DNA from: Micractinium sp. NFX-FRZ
Lineage: Eukaryota; Chlorophyta; Trebouxiophyceae; Chlorellales; Chlorellaceae
Assembly: GCA_029339195.1 (NCBI GenBank)
Contig: JAPTJF010000045.1
Span: forward strand, 164,568-228,567
Reading direction: 5' to 3'
Length of the DNA stretch: 64,000 nt
Below the pieces are notes generated by a model that was not told where the DNA came from, ran no database searches, and was given only the letters and a program-made list of their open reading frames with translations. The translations under genes and the position numbers were made by a program. Shown here piece after piece: positions 12,501 through 23,705 of this stretch; positions within the stretch are counted from its first letter, which is position 1; the number at the start of each line of letters is the position of its first letter.

Positions 12501-12947
12501 GCAACGCAGCTTGAAACCTGCCTGCCCCTCCGAGTGCACCCAGCTGCCGTGCCCGGTGGGCAAGCAACTGTCACAGGGCAGCCTGGGTTGAGTGTGGACG
12601 AGGCACAACAGGCGGCCCTGTCGGTGGCCCGCCTGCTGCAGCAGCACTGGGCGCAGCCGGAGCAGCAGGCAGCAGCACGGCTGGAGCTGGCACACGTGGC
12701 CGCTGCTCGCGGGTGCGCCTACCTGCGCTGCGCCAACGTGGAGGCAGGCTCAGCGCTGCAGGCCGGGGCAGCGGGGCGGGAGCCCGGCAGCCTGCGCTGC
12801 TCTGGCTGCAAGGCAGTCCGCTACTGCGGCACAGCCTGCTCGCATGCTGACTGGAGTGGGGCGGCAGGGCACAGGCGCGTGTGCGCGGCACTGGCGGCAG
12901 AGCGCCATGAGCAGCAGGCACAGCAGGGGGAGCCCACAATCGGCTGA
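9520..12947 (+). CDS. MYND-type zinc-finger protein 1
   Basis: Large protein of about 937 residues ending in a MYND zinc finger, a protein-protein interaction module. Exons: 9520-9704, 9874-11478, 11628-11841, about 12004-12228, 12363-12947. The long middle is a Leu/Ala-rich helical region with no domain I can name. The C-terminus carries LRCANV, then LRCSGCKAVRYCGTACSHAD and GHRRVC; the later Cys/His ligands fit MYND, while the first CxxC pair is replaced by a lone CANV, as in the paralogue (CANL). The paralogue at 19355-22691 has exon 1 and exon 3 of identical length (185 and 214 bases), which supports the model. The intron 11479-11627 has a GC donor. The border near 12004 is uncertain because the reading frame stays open through the proposed intron. 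The function is unknown; the gene resembles the MYND family that is expanded in Chlorella-type algae. Confidence 0.8.
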
Positions 12948-13361
12948 GGCGCCGTGTGCTGTGTTGGTCTAGCAGGCACTGTTCATTCCTCTGCAACTGT
13001 TCTTCTGTCAGTTCCACTTGTTCAAGCCACGGTTTCAGTCCATGCTTCACATCGCTAGGCATGCATGCATCCATTAATTGTGACAGAGCTCTGCTGGCCT
13101 GTGCGCACGCCATGGCAGCAAGCTTCGCAGCATCGCCGAGCAACCTTTGACTGTGTCCACATCCCACTGTGCTCGCACTGCTTTCATTCAATTTGTCATG
13201 GAGATGTGTTAGGCATGCGAGTGCAGGGGTTGATTACATTGACCAAGCAGGCATGGGCCAGCGGAGGAGGTTAATGTACAACAATATGCAGCAGCAAGCA
13301 ATGAGAACCACACATAGCCTGTGCACGGTGTGAGCACTCATGCCCGCTAGAACCAGCTGCC
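12948..13361. other. Convergent 3' region between MYND gene 1 and the repeat-protein gene
   Basis: No gene. It holds the 3' UTRs of two convergent genes. TTACA at 13234-13238 is a TGTAA signal for the minus-strand gene. Confidence 0.4.
13234..13238 (-). terminator. TGTAA polyadenylation signal candidate
   Basis: TGTAA on the minus strand, about 124 bases after the stop codon of the repeat-protein gene that ends at 13362. Confidence 0.4.
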
Positions 13362-16300
13362 CTACATGCCTGCAGGAGCCGCCTGCGCGGACGCCTGCTC
13401 TGCCGCCCGCGCTGCCGCCGCCTGTGCCTTGGCCGCCGCCGCGGCCGCCTTGGCCGCCTCTGCGCCTCGCTGCTTCTTGGCTGCAGCCACGGCCGCCTCG
13501 GCGCTGCCCTCTGCGTACCGCAGGTACTTTTGCAGCTCGTAGCACTTGTGCTCCCACTCATACAGGCACATGTCCTCTGCCTCCAGCAGCTCCCTCACGC
13601 GGGCGCGGTTCTGGTGGCGCCCCTCCACCTCCCGGTGCGCCTGCCGGGCAGCCGCCAGCGCGGCCTCCTCGCTGCCCACCTCGTCCCATATGTATGCCTC
13701 CAGCCCAGGCGCCTTCTCCATGAGCGAGTAGTAGCTCATTCTCATGCCCTCCTCCGCCAGCTGGGCAGCCACGCGGTCCCAGCGCTGCCGCCGCGCTGTG
13801 AACGCCTGGAACGCCTGGCGGGCGTCTGCCAGCGCTGCCTCCTCGTCTCCCTCGCCGCTGCGTATGTAGTCACGCCAAGCGCTGTCCACCTGCTGGTAGA
13901 GGCCCAGGCCGTCAAAGGCAATCCCCTCTGCCGCCAGCCGCTGCGTGAGGCGTTTCTCACGAGCTTCGCGCTCATCTGCCAGCTGCTGCGCCTGCTGTGC
14001 AGCCGCCAGTGCCTGCTCCACGCTGCCCTCGCCATCCTCGATCCACCTGCTGACACCCTCCTCCAAGTCGGGGCAGGAGCCCCTCAATCCATGGGCCCGT
14101 GCCAGGCTGAAGAAACGCTCACGCCGCTGCTCACCCTGCTGCTGCTCCTGCTGCCGCTGCTGCTGCAGCTCCCGCGCGGCCTGCACCAGCGCCTCTGTGC
14201 TGCCCTCGCCCCGGTCAATGTAATCCTCCCACCCGGGCAGCTGCCAGCTGTAGTACTCCAGGCCCGCTTCCACCAGCAGCTGCTTGGCGCGGGTGCCGCG
14301 CTGCTCCTTGTCCTCCGCTGCCCGCGCCGCCGCTACCACCGCCTCTGCGCTGCCCTCGCCCCTCTGGACATATGCGTCCACACTTGGGTTGTTGGGGAAG
14401 TAGCCGAGGCCCTCTGCAAACAGCAGGTTCAGGATGCGGATCCGCCGCTCCTCCCTGCCCTGCTGGTCCTGCTGCTCCTGCCGGATCGCGGCCACCGCCT
14501 CATCCAACCCCATCCTGCCGGCGCTGCGCAGGTAGCTCTGGGCTGCGCTGCTCGAGTGCCACGGCACCGCCAGCCCCTCTGTCTTGAGCCTGCATGGGGG
14601 GTATTACAAAGAAACACTGAACGTTGAACTCGGGGGAAGCTAAATGCGGGGTGGGAGGCAAGGGTGGGCAGGCAGGCAGGCAGGCAGGCCCAGGCGAGCA
14701 GGCAGGTTGGCGGGCGGGCGGGCAGGTGAGCAGGCAGGCCAGCGGGCAGGCAAGAAGGCGAGCAGGCACTGCAGGTGTGTGCGCGACAGCTCCCCCTCAT
14801 ACGCTTCAACTCAGTTGCTCACCGGGCCTGCAGTGCATCCCTGAGCAGCACGACCAGCTGCTCAGCCTCCCCTTGCTTCTTGAGCTGCTCTGCCACGCTG
14901 GCAGCGGTGCCGGTGCCGCGCTGCAGGGCCAACAACCAGCAAGGGGGGAGCATGGGATTTGTTAGTAGGGGAATGTGAGAGACAAGCCGTCTCAAGGGTT
15001 TGGCATGGCCTGGAGACCAGCAAGCAGAGACCAGAAAGGAACTCCCACGGCGGGAGCGCTCTGCCCTGAGCCAAACCACGGCGCTGCTGCCAGGCCAGGC
15101 CAGGCCAGGCAGCAGCGAAGCGCACCACCAACGTGTGCTGCCCTTGCACAGGATTTAGGCACACGGCAGTCGATCAAGCAAGTGCCCGATACCTCCCTCC
15201 CTCCCTCAATCAAGTAATCACTGACCTTGATGAATGCGTCAATCCCGGCCTGCTCAATTGGGTGCCGGTAGGAGGCCAGGCCTGCCAGTCCCTGCTGCTC
15301 CAGAGCGGCAGCCATCTGTGACCTGCAAACATTGGCGTGGAGTGTTGATGGTATGCTGCGCGTGCTGAGCTGAGCCATGGGTATCATACCATGATGGGAA
15401 GCAAGGTGCGCGGGTGAGTTGCAAGCCCAGGAAAACCGCTGGCCGCAACCCCTGCAGTGCGCCGGCGCTGTGCAGATGACATGCGCAGGGGCGGTGCTGT
15501 CATGGGCAGGGACAGCGTTGAGTGGATCATAATTGAGGTGGGCGGGGCGGGCGCAGTACCACCCAGATAGCGCTCCAGGAACAGCAGCAGGCACAAGTCC
15601 CAAGGGCAGGCAGACGGTGCAAGCGTAAGGCAGACAGGTGGCAGTAGCAGCGCCCGAGCCTGGCCCCCCACCTGCGCTGCTCCTGGCGCTGGCTGGCTGT
15701 GGCCTTTGCCTTCTGGTGCTTGGCAGCCGCCTGCAGCCGCGCCGCCTCCAGCCCTGCCGACGACCCAAACTTGCGGTGGGCCACCGCCAGTACGTCCAGC
15801 TTGTTGTACCTGCAGAGGGTGGGGTAGGTGGGGGCTGGCAGGCAGGGAGTGTGGGACGGGGAGGGAGCTGCGGGATGGCTGGGGAAGGGAGGGGGAGGGT
15901 GGGTTTTGCTGCCAGCGCCAGCGCCTCTAGCCCGCTGTGCATGCTGGGGGGCAGGATGAGGTGGGGTTTTGAGGGTGTGTGTGGGAAGAGGAACAGGTTT
16001 GGTCAGCAGCGCGCCAGCGCCTGCTGTGCCTGCCATGCAGCGTATGGCAAGGACATCTCTTCACGATATTTAAATTTCGGGGTCACCGCACGGCAGCTGC
16101 ACCAGGTGCGGCAAAGAAGGACCACGGGCAAGTAGCTGTGGGCTGCAAGAGGGGGTGCGTGCAGCAGTCTCAGCACAGCACGCTCAGCTAGCACGCACAG
16201 CACAACACTGCACAGCACAGCATGCTCAAGCACAGCATATCAAGGCACAACAGCGCAGCACAGCACTGCACAGCACAGCACAGCACAGCACAGCACAGCA

Positions 16301-17615
16301 CAGCATGGGCGCTGTCACTCTGTGCTCACATCTTGACGGGCGCCGCGTTGCCCGGGCAGAGCGGGTTGGGGCGGGTGGTGTGCTGCAGGCCCTGCAGAGT
16401 GGGGTGGGAGGGAGTGGTGCACAGTGGGTGGGTGGGATTGGGGCACCTCATAAAGTATGGTGGGGTGGGGTGGGGTGCGGCACAGTGGTTGGGTAGGGAG
16501 AGGGGTGCTGTGCGGTGGGGTGGGCAGGGGTGGGGGCAGCGCATGAAAGGAATGGACATGCCGGGTGCGGCGTAACCACGAGCGCAAGCATGTGATCCCT
16601 GCATCGGGTCCAGACCGTGCCTCCCCACCTTCTGGCCCCTCCCCGTCTTCCCCTCCTCATCGGCCCCCTCCCCTCCTAGCCCCCAACCGCTAGTACTCTG
16701 CATCCAACACAACTCGCCTTGCACGTGCTTTCTTTTTGCTTGTGCAGCCTTCCCCATCCTAACCACCCCCCATCCTGTGCATGCATCCCTCCACCTTACC
16801 TCCAAGTCCTTCTTGGTCAGGCGGAAGCTGTTCTGTGCCCCCGTCTTGTTGCAGCACTCGGAGCGTGCTGGGTCAGAATGGATGGCCCGCCGCACTGCCG
16901 CCAGGGCTGCAGGGGGGCAGATCCCAGACCGGCAGGTTGGCTGGGTAGGCAGGCGGGAAGGCAGGTTGCAGGCGGCAGGGAAGCAGAAACACCCAGGCAT
17001 AGGCAGCTGCATCATGCCTGACCCGGCTGAGTTCAACTTGTCTCCACTCACTGCTGCTGGCACCCGCAAGCGTGCCACCCCATAAGCCCTGCCTTTGCCT
17101 TCTCACCCTGCTGGGTGTCACCAGCGGCGCTGCAGGTGGGGTCACAGCGCAGGGCCAGCTGGCGCCACATTCCCGCCATGTCAGCGGTGCGGGCGCACAG
17201 GGCTGTGGCCAGGCTGGCGGCGTCCCGTGCCACCAGGCTGACGGTGCGCAGCCCGTCTGGCTCCAGCAGAGCATCTGGAGGGCACAGAAGTTGTGGGAAA
17301 CTCAGGTCAGATTCAGGTGAAGGACTGTGAAGAGGGCATGGTGGCTGCCCAAGCTGCCGGGAAGGTGCGCAGTGCACTGGCAGCGCAGCGCAGCGCAGCG
17401 GTCAAGGGTATGCAGCGCAGCGCAGTGTGCATAGCGCGGTGCCATAGCATGGCCTCTCCGGTCCCCTTACCGATGAGCGCAGGGCAGGCAAACAGCAGGG
17501 AAAGCACTTCTCCTCGCGAGCATGTGGCGACGTGCCCATCTGCCGCTGCTACCTTGCGCCGCTTGCCGCCGCCGCCGCCTGGCCGCAAAGGCGCCGCCAC
17601 CGCTGGCGCCTCCAT
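13362..17615 (-). CDS. Repeat protein with XPA-C-like segment
   Basis: Exons on the minus strand: 17471-17615, 17107-17274, 16800-16906, 15672-15809, 15226-15322, 14823-14920, 13362-14589 (at least 660 residues). The middle exons carry CNKTGAQNSFRLTKKDLE and NKLDVLAVAHRKFGSSAGLE, which resemble the C-terminal DNA-binding segment of XPA-type proteins (KT-A---F-L---DL, then a helix ending KFG). The large last exon encodes a roughly 55-60-residue repeat, occurring about six times, with the core Y-DRGEGSTEALVQAARE, followed by a long Ala/Lys helix. Phases fail to match between 16800 and 15809, so at least one small exon, probably the link between the two XPA-like parts, is missing from this model. 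The ATG at 17615 is the first in frame. The function is not known; a nucleic-acid-binding role is only an inference. Confidence 0.65.
16196..16306. repeat. AGCAC pentanucleotide microsatellite
   Basis: Imperfect then perfect (AGCAC)n-type repeat within an intron of the repeat-protein gene; the purest part is 16268-16304. Confidence 0.8.
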
Positions 17616-17717
17616 CTCAAGCTCCTGTTCCTGCGATCCAGGCAGCGCGGGTATTCCAATCGATCGCGCGCCCTACGGGCGACAGAGCTAGTACTAGTAG
17701 CAGGCAGCAGCCACTCC

Positions 17718-17996
17718 TCACCCCGGCCGCGATCGCTGGCGAGTGTGTACGCCAGTTGCTGCATCGCGGATATGCTGAATGCGTGTGCGTGCTAGAATGA
17801 ATAACCGGGCAACAACACGATTCAATTGCCTGATGCCGGCTGTGCCTAGCTGGCGTGCCCAGTTGGCGCCCTCCAGCTGCGCCCTCTGCTTCTGAACGCT
17901 ACCGGGGAGGTACGCAGGATGTGCTACTGCCGCGGCGATCAGCCCACAGAGTGCAGCTAGCAGAGTTCCTCGGGTCACTGCAGGCTGGCGCGCCAT
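17718..17996 (-). CDS. Possible small protein with signal-like N-terminus (doubtful)
   Basis: A 92-codon open frame from ATG 17996. It begins MARQPAVTRGTLLAALCGLI followed by AAAVAHP, which resembles a signal peptide or single membrane segment, then a basic tail. No family is recognised. It sits 102 bases upstream of the repeat-protein start on the same strand, so it may simply be 5' sequence of that gene. Confidence 0.2.
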   Translation of the reverse strand: MARQPAVTRGTLLAALCGLIAAAVAHPAYLPGSVQKQRAQLEGANWARQLGTAGIRQLNRVVARLFILARTRIQHIRDAATGVHTRQRSRPG

Positions 17997-19095
17997 GGCA
18001 GTCGCCTGGCTCTTGCTCCAACTGAATGACACTGGCGCTTAGGAAGGGCCATTGACATGCAGGACAACAACAGGCTGCAACCACAGGCTGCAACCACTGC
18101 CGCCGCCACTGCTGCCGCCCACACTGAACCACTGCTGCAGCGTCTGCATCACCCTGCATCGTACCCAACACCTGAACGCCCTCTGCACTGCTGGGCATGA
18201 TGCTGGCATGAGAATCTGTACTACCAACTGGGCTTCAGAGGTGTGTATGTCTCGCGGAGGCCTACGGCACTGCTGCCCATGTGCAGGAGGGATGACGGTC
18301 CCGCTCGACCGCGCTGCTGCCCGCACGGCTGCACGCTCAGCAGCCCACGGTGCCATGAGCCTGCGGCTGGGCAACCTTCGCGCCTCGTCAAATGCGCTGG
18401 AAGTGGCGGTCATGCACGTCAGCGGCTGCCCTGCTTCCGTGCAGCATCCTGCCCGTGCAGCCATCCTGCCCCTGTGGGTTGTTAAGGCAGCCAGTGTGAG
18501 CTGCTGCAGCCCCACTCCTTGGCAAGCTACTTCACACTCCATTTCCGTTCCGTCTCTCCTGCTGCTGATGCGTGTCAAGAGGTGGAGATGGCAGTTGTGG
18601 AAGCTGTGTGGGTGAGCTTGAGCTGCACCTCTCGGCCGCCTGTGGAATTGGCAGCATAGCAAGCTGCTCAGGAGCCAGCTGTTGCCAGAAGGGGCGCGGC
18701 AGCAGGGAGGCCAACAGGGAGGGCAGCGCAACTGTCCGACAGCAAGCAGGGCTGCCAGCGCAGGCGGTGTCTAGGCAGCAACCCCACCCCTGCTGCGCCA
18801 GGTGGGGTAACTTGCACGCGTTGGTGGGTAACTTGGTTTGCCCTGCCCTGCTGTGCCTGCTGCGCCTGCCTGCCTGCCCGGGTCGCCTGCCGTCAGTCGC
18901 CCTGCCTGCCTGCCCACCTGCCCACCTTCTCTCGGCCTGCTCGCCTGCTCGCACACCCGCCTGAGGGCACGGCAAGCACTTGGTCTGTTCTAAGTGGTTC
19001 ATATTGTCGGCTGGCTGTTGTTGTTGGATCAAAGCTAAAAGCAGGCGATGATGCAATGCAAGTGAGACATGTGCATATGGCATAAGTGCAAGAGG

Positions 19096-19098
<3 letters not shown>

Positions 19099-19131
<33 letters not shown>
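19099..19131. repeat. (GT)n dinucleotide microsatellite
   Basis: Uninterrupted GT repeat of about 16 units in the likely 3' UTR of MYND gene 2. Confidence 0.95.
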
Positions 19132-19133
<2 letters not shown>

Positions 19134-19354
19134 CAGCCAAGACGTGTGAAAGAACTCAAAGCTGCTTTTCTGAGTTGGGAGCTAGGCTCGAAAGCAGGCG
19201 AAGAGAGTGGTCGAGACGAAACGGACAGACACCGAGAAACACAAAGCAAAGCACGAGGTGGTGCTCCCAGAGTGCGGCAGAAACATTTAGCAGAAGCAAG
19301 CCTGGGCCTGCATTGAGGGCAGCACTGATTGTAGCCGCACCAGCTGCCTCACTC

Positions 19355-22300
19355 CTACTGCTGTGCCTGCTGCGCCTGGCGCTCTGCCGCCAGTGCCGCG
19401 CACACGCGCCTGTGGCCTGCCGTTCCCCTCCAGTCAGCGTGCGAGCAGGCCGTGCCGCAGTACCGAACTGCCTTGCAGCCAGAGCAGCGCAGGCTGCCAG
19501 GCTCCCGCCCCGCTGCCCCGGCCTGCAGCGCTGAGCCTGCCTCCAGGTTGGCGCAGCGCAGGTAGGCGCACCCGCGGGCAGCGGCCACGTGTGCCATCTC
19601 CAGCCGTGCTGCCTCCTGCTGCTCCGGCTGCGCCCAGTGCTGCTGCAGCAGGCGTGCCACTGCCAGGGCTGCCTCCTGAACCTCGGCTGCGCTGCCACTA
19701 GCCCGCCACGCTACGGTCGCTGTGAATCGACCAAACATAGGTGCCTGCACTGGCAGGCACGCCTCCAGCTGCACAGCTGCAGCCTGAAGCTGCTGGCCTA
19801 GTGCGCTGGCGCCGCCGGTTAGGTCCTCTGAGCTCCGCAGAGTGGCGGCAACCTCGCGTGCACGGGTGCTCAGGTGGAGAAGCGCCATGGCATGCCAGCA
19901 CGCCAGCTCGCGGCCAGTCGACTGCACAACACATGGTGGGGGCGGCTCATGTTTGGTAGGCATCTGTGGGCAATGGCTGCTGACTGGGTGGAGCAATGGG
20001 CTGCAAATGGGGTGCTTCAGAGGCGGGGTCTGACCTGGTCATAGCTGGCAGCCTGGGGCTGGTTGGCCACCTCAGCATGCTGCTGGCCTCGCCACTCCGC
20101 CAGCGCAGCAAAGCCAGCGTCTAGGGTGCCCGCGAGCAGGAGGGCTGCGCACAGGCGGGCTGACCGGCCAGCCGCCCACCACACCAGCTCTAAGATGCCA
20201 AGCTTCTGCCAAGGAGACAGGCCACCTGCCCGCTGCATGGGCGTATGGGGCGCACGGCGTTCGGCAAGCCTGGTTGACAGCAGTAGCACCACCTGTGCAG
20301 CATGTTCAGCAGGCTGCCCTGCGACTCGTATGCAGGCTTGTAGTACCAACTACAGCTTTACAGCTGTCAGCGCGAGAGGAAGTGCAAAGCCATGGGCCGG
20401 CAGCAAGTGGGCAAGCACTTGCTGTGCCACACCCACCCCCATGCCACGACTCTGCCGCCCCCCTTGCACACCCACCGGGAGATGCACCGCCGCGTGGAGC
20501 TCCCGCAGCAAGGCGGGCACCAGCTGAGCTGCAGTTGCCTGCTCTGCAACCCATGCCAGGCCTACCGCCAGGTCATAAGCATCGCCCGGATCCTGGCTTC
20601 CCGCGCAGAGTTGAACCACACGGCAGCCCACTCGGCTGGACGCCAGCTGCACTGCCTCCCAGTGGGCAGCCACGGCCGCTCGGAACTGCCTGCGGAGCAT
20701 GCCCACCGCAAGCAAGCAAGGACGTCTGCCGCCTTGCAAGTCACACGCATGCACACTTGGCTTGGATGCGGCCCACTGTGTGCGGCCATGGTGTGCAGAA
20801 CTGGGCCGCTGGCAGTCCCCCCGGATGCTCACCTTGTCCGCAGCCCCTTTGAGTCCCTGAGAGGCCACACCAGCTCGCGCACCAGCTGCAAAGCGTGGCC
20901 TGAGAGTACTGCTGCACCCTGCCAGCCTAGGAGCAGGTTGAAGCAGCGGCGCTCCTCGAGGGCGAGCCAGTGAGCCAGCCTGCATGTGCGGGCATGCAAC
21001 TGGAGAGCCGCCGGGGCCTGCGCCGCCAGTGCTGCCCGCTGCTCGGGTGGCGCGTCACCCTGGCTGCGCAGGAAAGGTAAGGCGTTGTCAGCTGCTGCAG
21101 CAAACACGTTGATGATGCTCACCACTGCACACGCCGCGTATGCCTCGCGCTGCAGCTGGGGCTGCTGTGGCAGGCTATCCTCAGCTGCACGCGTCGCCTG
21201 CCCGTGCACCTCGCTCAGGTCCCCGCCCTCTGGCATGTGGCGCTCCAGCTGCGGCAGCAGGCGCAGGGCTGCGTCCGCCGCCGCCAGCGCCACGCCCAGC
21301 TGCTCGGCGCTGGCTACTTGCATGCCCAGGTGGCAAAAGGTGGCCAGCGCCTCTCTGAGCACGTGGAGATTGGCGGGCAGTTGCGGCCGCAGGCACGGCT
21401 CAGCTAGCAGGTGCTTCCACGCCGCAGCCAATCTGGGGAAGACACGCCAGCTGGCGTGCAACGCTGCCTGCCGTGCGTCCTGCTGCACACCCTGCCAGAA
21501 CTCTGAAGTCTGCACCAAAGACAGCAGGGTGGTCGCTCCCTGCCACACTCGAAGTTGATGGAAGGGCGGCACCTCAGCGGGAGTGAGGCACTCGATTAGC
21601 AAGCCTTCCACGAGGCTCGTGGCCAGCTGGAACATGGCTGTGAACTGCTGCCGCTGCTGCCGCAGCGTCTGCAGCATGCCTGAACTCAAGGTTCTGCTGA
21701 ATGTGAGCTGCAGGCAGCCATCCAGACACGCCCAATCAGGGCGGTAGTGGCGGTCATGCTGTGCCTGCTGCACTTCTCGGGTCGTAGCGACCCTTGGCGC
21801 CACCATCTGCAACGTGCAGAACAGCACGTCCACCAGCCGCTGCTGTAAGCCACCGTCCTCTTGAACTGCCGCATGCAGGGGTGCGCAGGCCCCGTCCTCT
21901 CGACGCAGTAGGAGAGCGCTGGCCACCAGGGCGTGTGTCCGAAGGTCCACATATGTGCGGTGCTCCGGTGCCGCCGCTAGTGCGTCAGTCAGCGCTGCCA
22001 GCCAGCGCACGGCAGTTGCAGGGGCTAGCACCGCGTCGACAGCTGCCGCTGAGGGAGAGTCTGCCGCTGCGGCCCCATCAAGGGAGGCAGTGAGCACTAG
22101 GAAGGCTGTTTGGATATGACTTGACACGGCGGGGTAGCGCTGCGCCCAGGAAGCCGCGGCAGTGCTTGCTAGCGCCAGCTGCCCGCTGCCCAGCAGCAGC
22201 GCTATGCCAGACAGCAGGCCCTCGCGGTCGGCTGCTGTGCGTGGGCAGCGCAAGGCCGCAGCGGCGGCTGCTTGCAGGCAGCACATCCCAGAAGCTAGGT

Positions 22301-22691
22301 GGACCCCCACGTGGGTGATTCCGCCGGGGCGGCGCTGCGCGGCCCGCTGCACCTGCCCATCCAGAACAGCCAGCAGCCGCCCCAGCTGGCCGGTCTGTCT
22401 GCAAGGCACGGGATGAGAAGGGCAGTGCATCAAGTCCAAGTAGAGGTGTGCCCTGAGCTCTGCGGGCACTCGCAGCACCTGAGCAGGCGCGGCGGCGGCG
22501 CCTCACCTGGCCAGCCGTGCAGCTTCGGCAGTAGCCTCCTCCACTGCTGCTGGCTCGCTGTTGTGCATCTCGTTCACCGTGGCCCTCAAAGAATAGGCCG
22601 CCTGCTGCAGCTCCGCTGCTGGCGGCAGGGCCCCGGGGTGGCGCTGCAGCAGCGCCAGCAGCGGCTCCAGGGCGCCAGACACACGCTCCAT
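19355..22691 (-). CDS. MYND-type zinc-finger protein 2 (inverted paralogue)
   Basis: Paralogue of the gene at 9520-12947 on the opposite strand, about 929 residues. Exons: 22507-22691, 20833-22398, 20476-20689, 20035-20292, 19355-19921. The N-terminus MERVSGALEPLLALLQRHPG and the phase-2 first donor match the paralogue; exon 3 is again 214 bases. The C-terminal exon is nearly the same as in the paralogue: CANLEAGSAL, then RCSGCKAVRYCGTACSHAD and GHRRVC. The long middle region is clearly related but much more diverged. The donor after exon 2 is GTGAGC, where the paralogue has GCAAGC. The start of exon 4 (20292) is inferred from frame and from comparison with the paralogue. The cellular role is unknown; MYND fingers bind proline-rich partners. 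Confidence 0.8.
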
Positions 22692-23633
22692 GGCCCCTCT
22701 GACAAGACTGGGCGGACGCACAGAAGGTGCCAACGCGTCCAAGACGGGCTGCCGGGCAGGCTTGGCGCTCAGCTAAGGCTGCTGCAGGCGAGACCCTCAC
22801 GTTCAATCAACTATTTTGGGGGGCATAGGAGGCGCACGGCGTATCCAGACAGAGCGGCACACAGGGCCATGGCGGCCCCGCTGTCCCCGGACCTGCCGCC
22901 CCGACCCATGCATCCCATCCCTCTAAACAGGCGAGGTGGGGCACCTCTTTGAAGGCTATCAACAAGTAGGAGGAGCAGTGACGAGTCAGCTGCAGGTCAC
23001 TGTGCTGCATCCGTGAGTGAGCGGTGCCGGCTGCCCATAGTCGAACACGCATGAATGAAGGCGGCGTGCATGAGGTGCCCGCCCCAGCCGCCTCGCTGCC
23101 CCAAGCTCCCAGCCCGGCCAGCAAGCCCGGGGCGGTGGGCCTGCATCCCAGTTCAAGCGCCGTGCTCGCTGTCTCTCCTCACTGTGCAGTCTCGAGAGGA
23201 GGTATTCATTATTGAATATAACAGCTGCTACAATTTGAACGTCATTGCAGGTCAGGTCAGTCAGCATATCACTTTAGGAGGAAATCAGAGGCAAGCGGGT
23301 GAGGTCATTATGATGTGGCAGTATCGCCAAGCGCAGCCGTGGCTCAGCCGCTCCCCCTTGTCGATGGCACCGCCCAGCGCGAGCGTGCTGCGCTCCACAG
23401 CACGCGCAGCCACCAAGGCAGCAGCTCGCTCGACCGGCTCAGAAAGCGCAGCGCTGCCCAGCGCCAGCACTGCCCAGCGCCGCGCACTACCAGGTGCACA
23501 GGCGTGCGCACATCTGCTCAGCTGCCAGCCGTGCCAGCGCAGCGCACTCCCACATGCACTTGCTCAGGTGCTTCCCTGAGCTAGCGCGGCGCACTCCCAA
23601 ATGCACGCGTCCAGCTGCGCAACAAGCGGCTGC
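22692..23633. other. Region between MYND gene 2 start and CEP120-like stop
   Basis: No gene is supported. 22692-23280 should hold the promoter of MYND gene 2. 23530-23633 contains two worn tandem copies of the end of the CEP120-like coding region, described separately. Confidence 0.35.
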
Positions 23634-23705
23634 TCAGCAGCTTCCCTGCGCCAGCGCAGCGCACTCCCGGATGCGTGCGTCCAGCTGCGCTATGAGCGGC
23701 TCATC
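23530..23705 (-). repeat. Tandem copies of the CEP120-like 3' coding end
   Basis: The coding end (23655-23705) is followed downstream by two related copies, at 23583-23640 and about 23537-23580, each with AGCGCACTCCC or GGCGCACTCCC followed by ATGC and CAGCTGCGC or a decayed form of it. They extend past the stop codon. Confidence 0.55.

Larger units (their letters stand above)
17616..19354. other. Long intergenic region with no firm gene
   Basis: About 1.7 kb between the start of the repeat-protein gene and the 3' end of MYND gene 2. It should hold the 3' UTR of MYND gene 2 and the promoter of the repeat-protein gene. Several open frames exist (for example 18052-18615 plus and 18039-18731 minus), but none shows a recognisable domain. 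A GT microsatellite lies at 19099-19131. Confidence 0.35.

Noticed and set aside
16196..16306. AGCAC repeat as a CRISPR-like array
   Set aside because: Pentanucleotide microsatellite with no spacers, inside a eukaryotic intron.
18039..18731. 230-codon minus-strand frame between the repeat-protein gene and MYND gene 2
   Set aside because: No domain, no repeat of family signatures, and composition typical of chance frames in GC-rich DNA.
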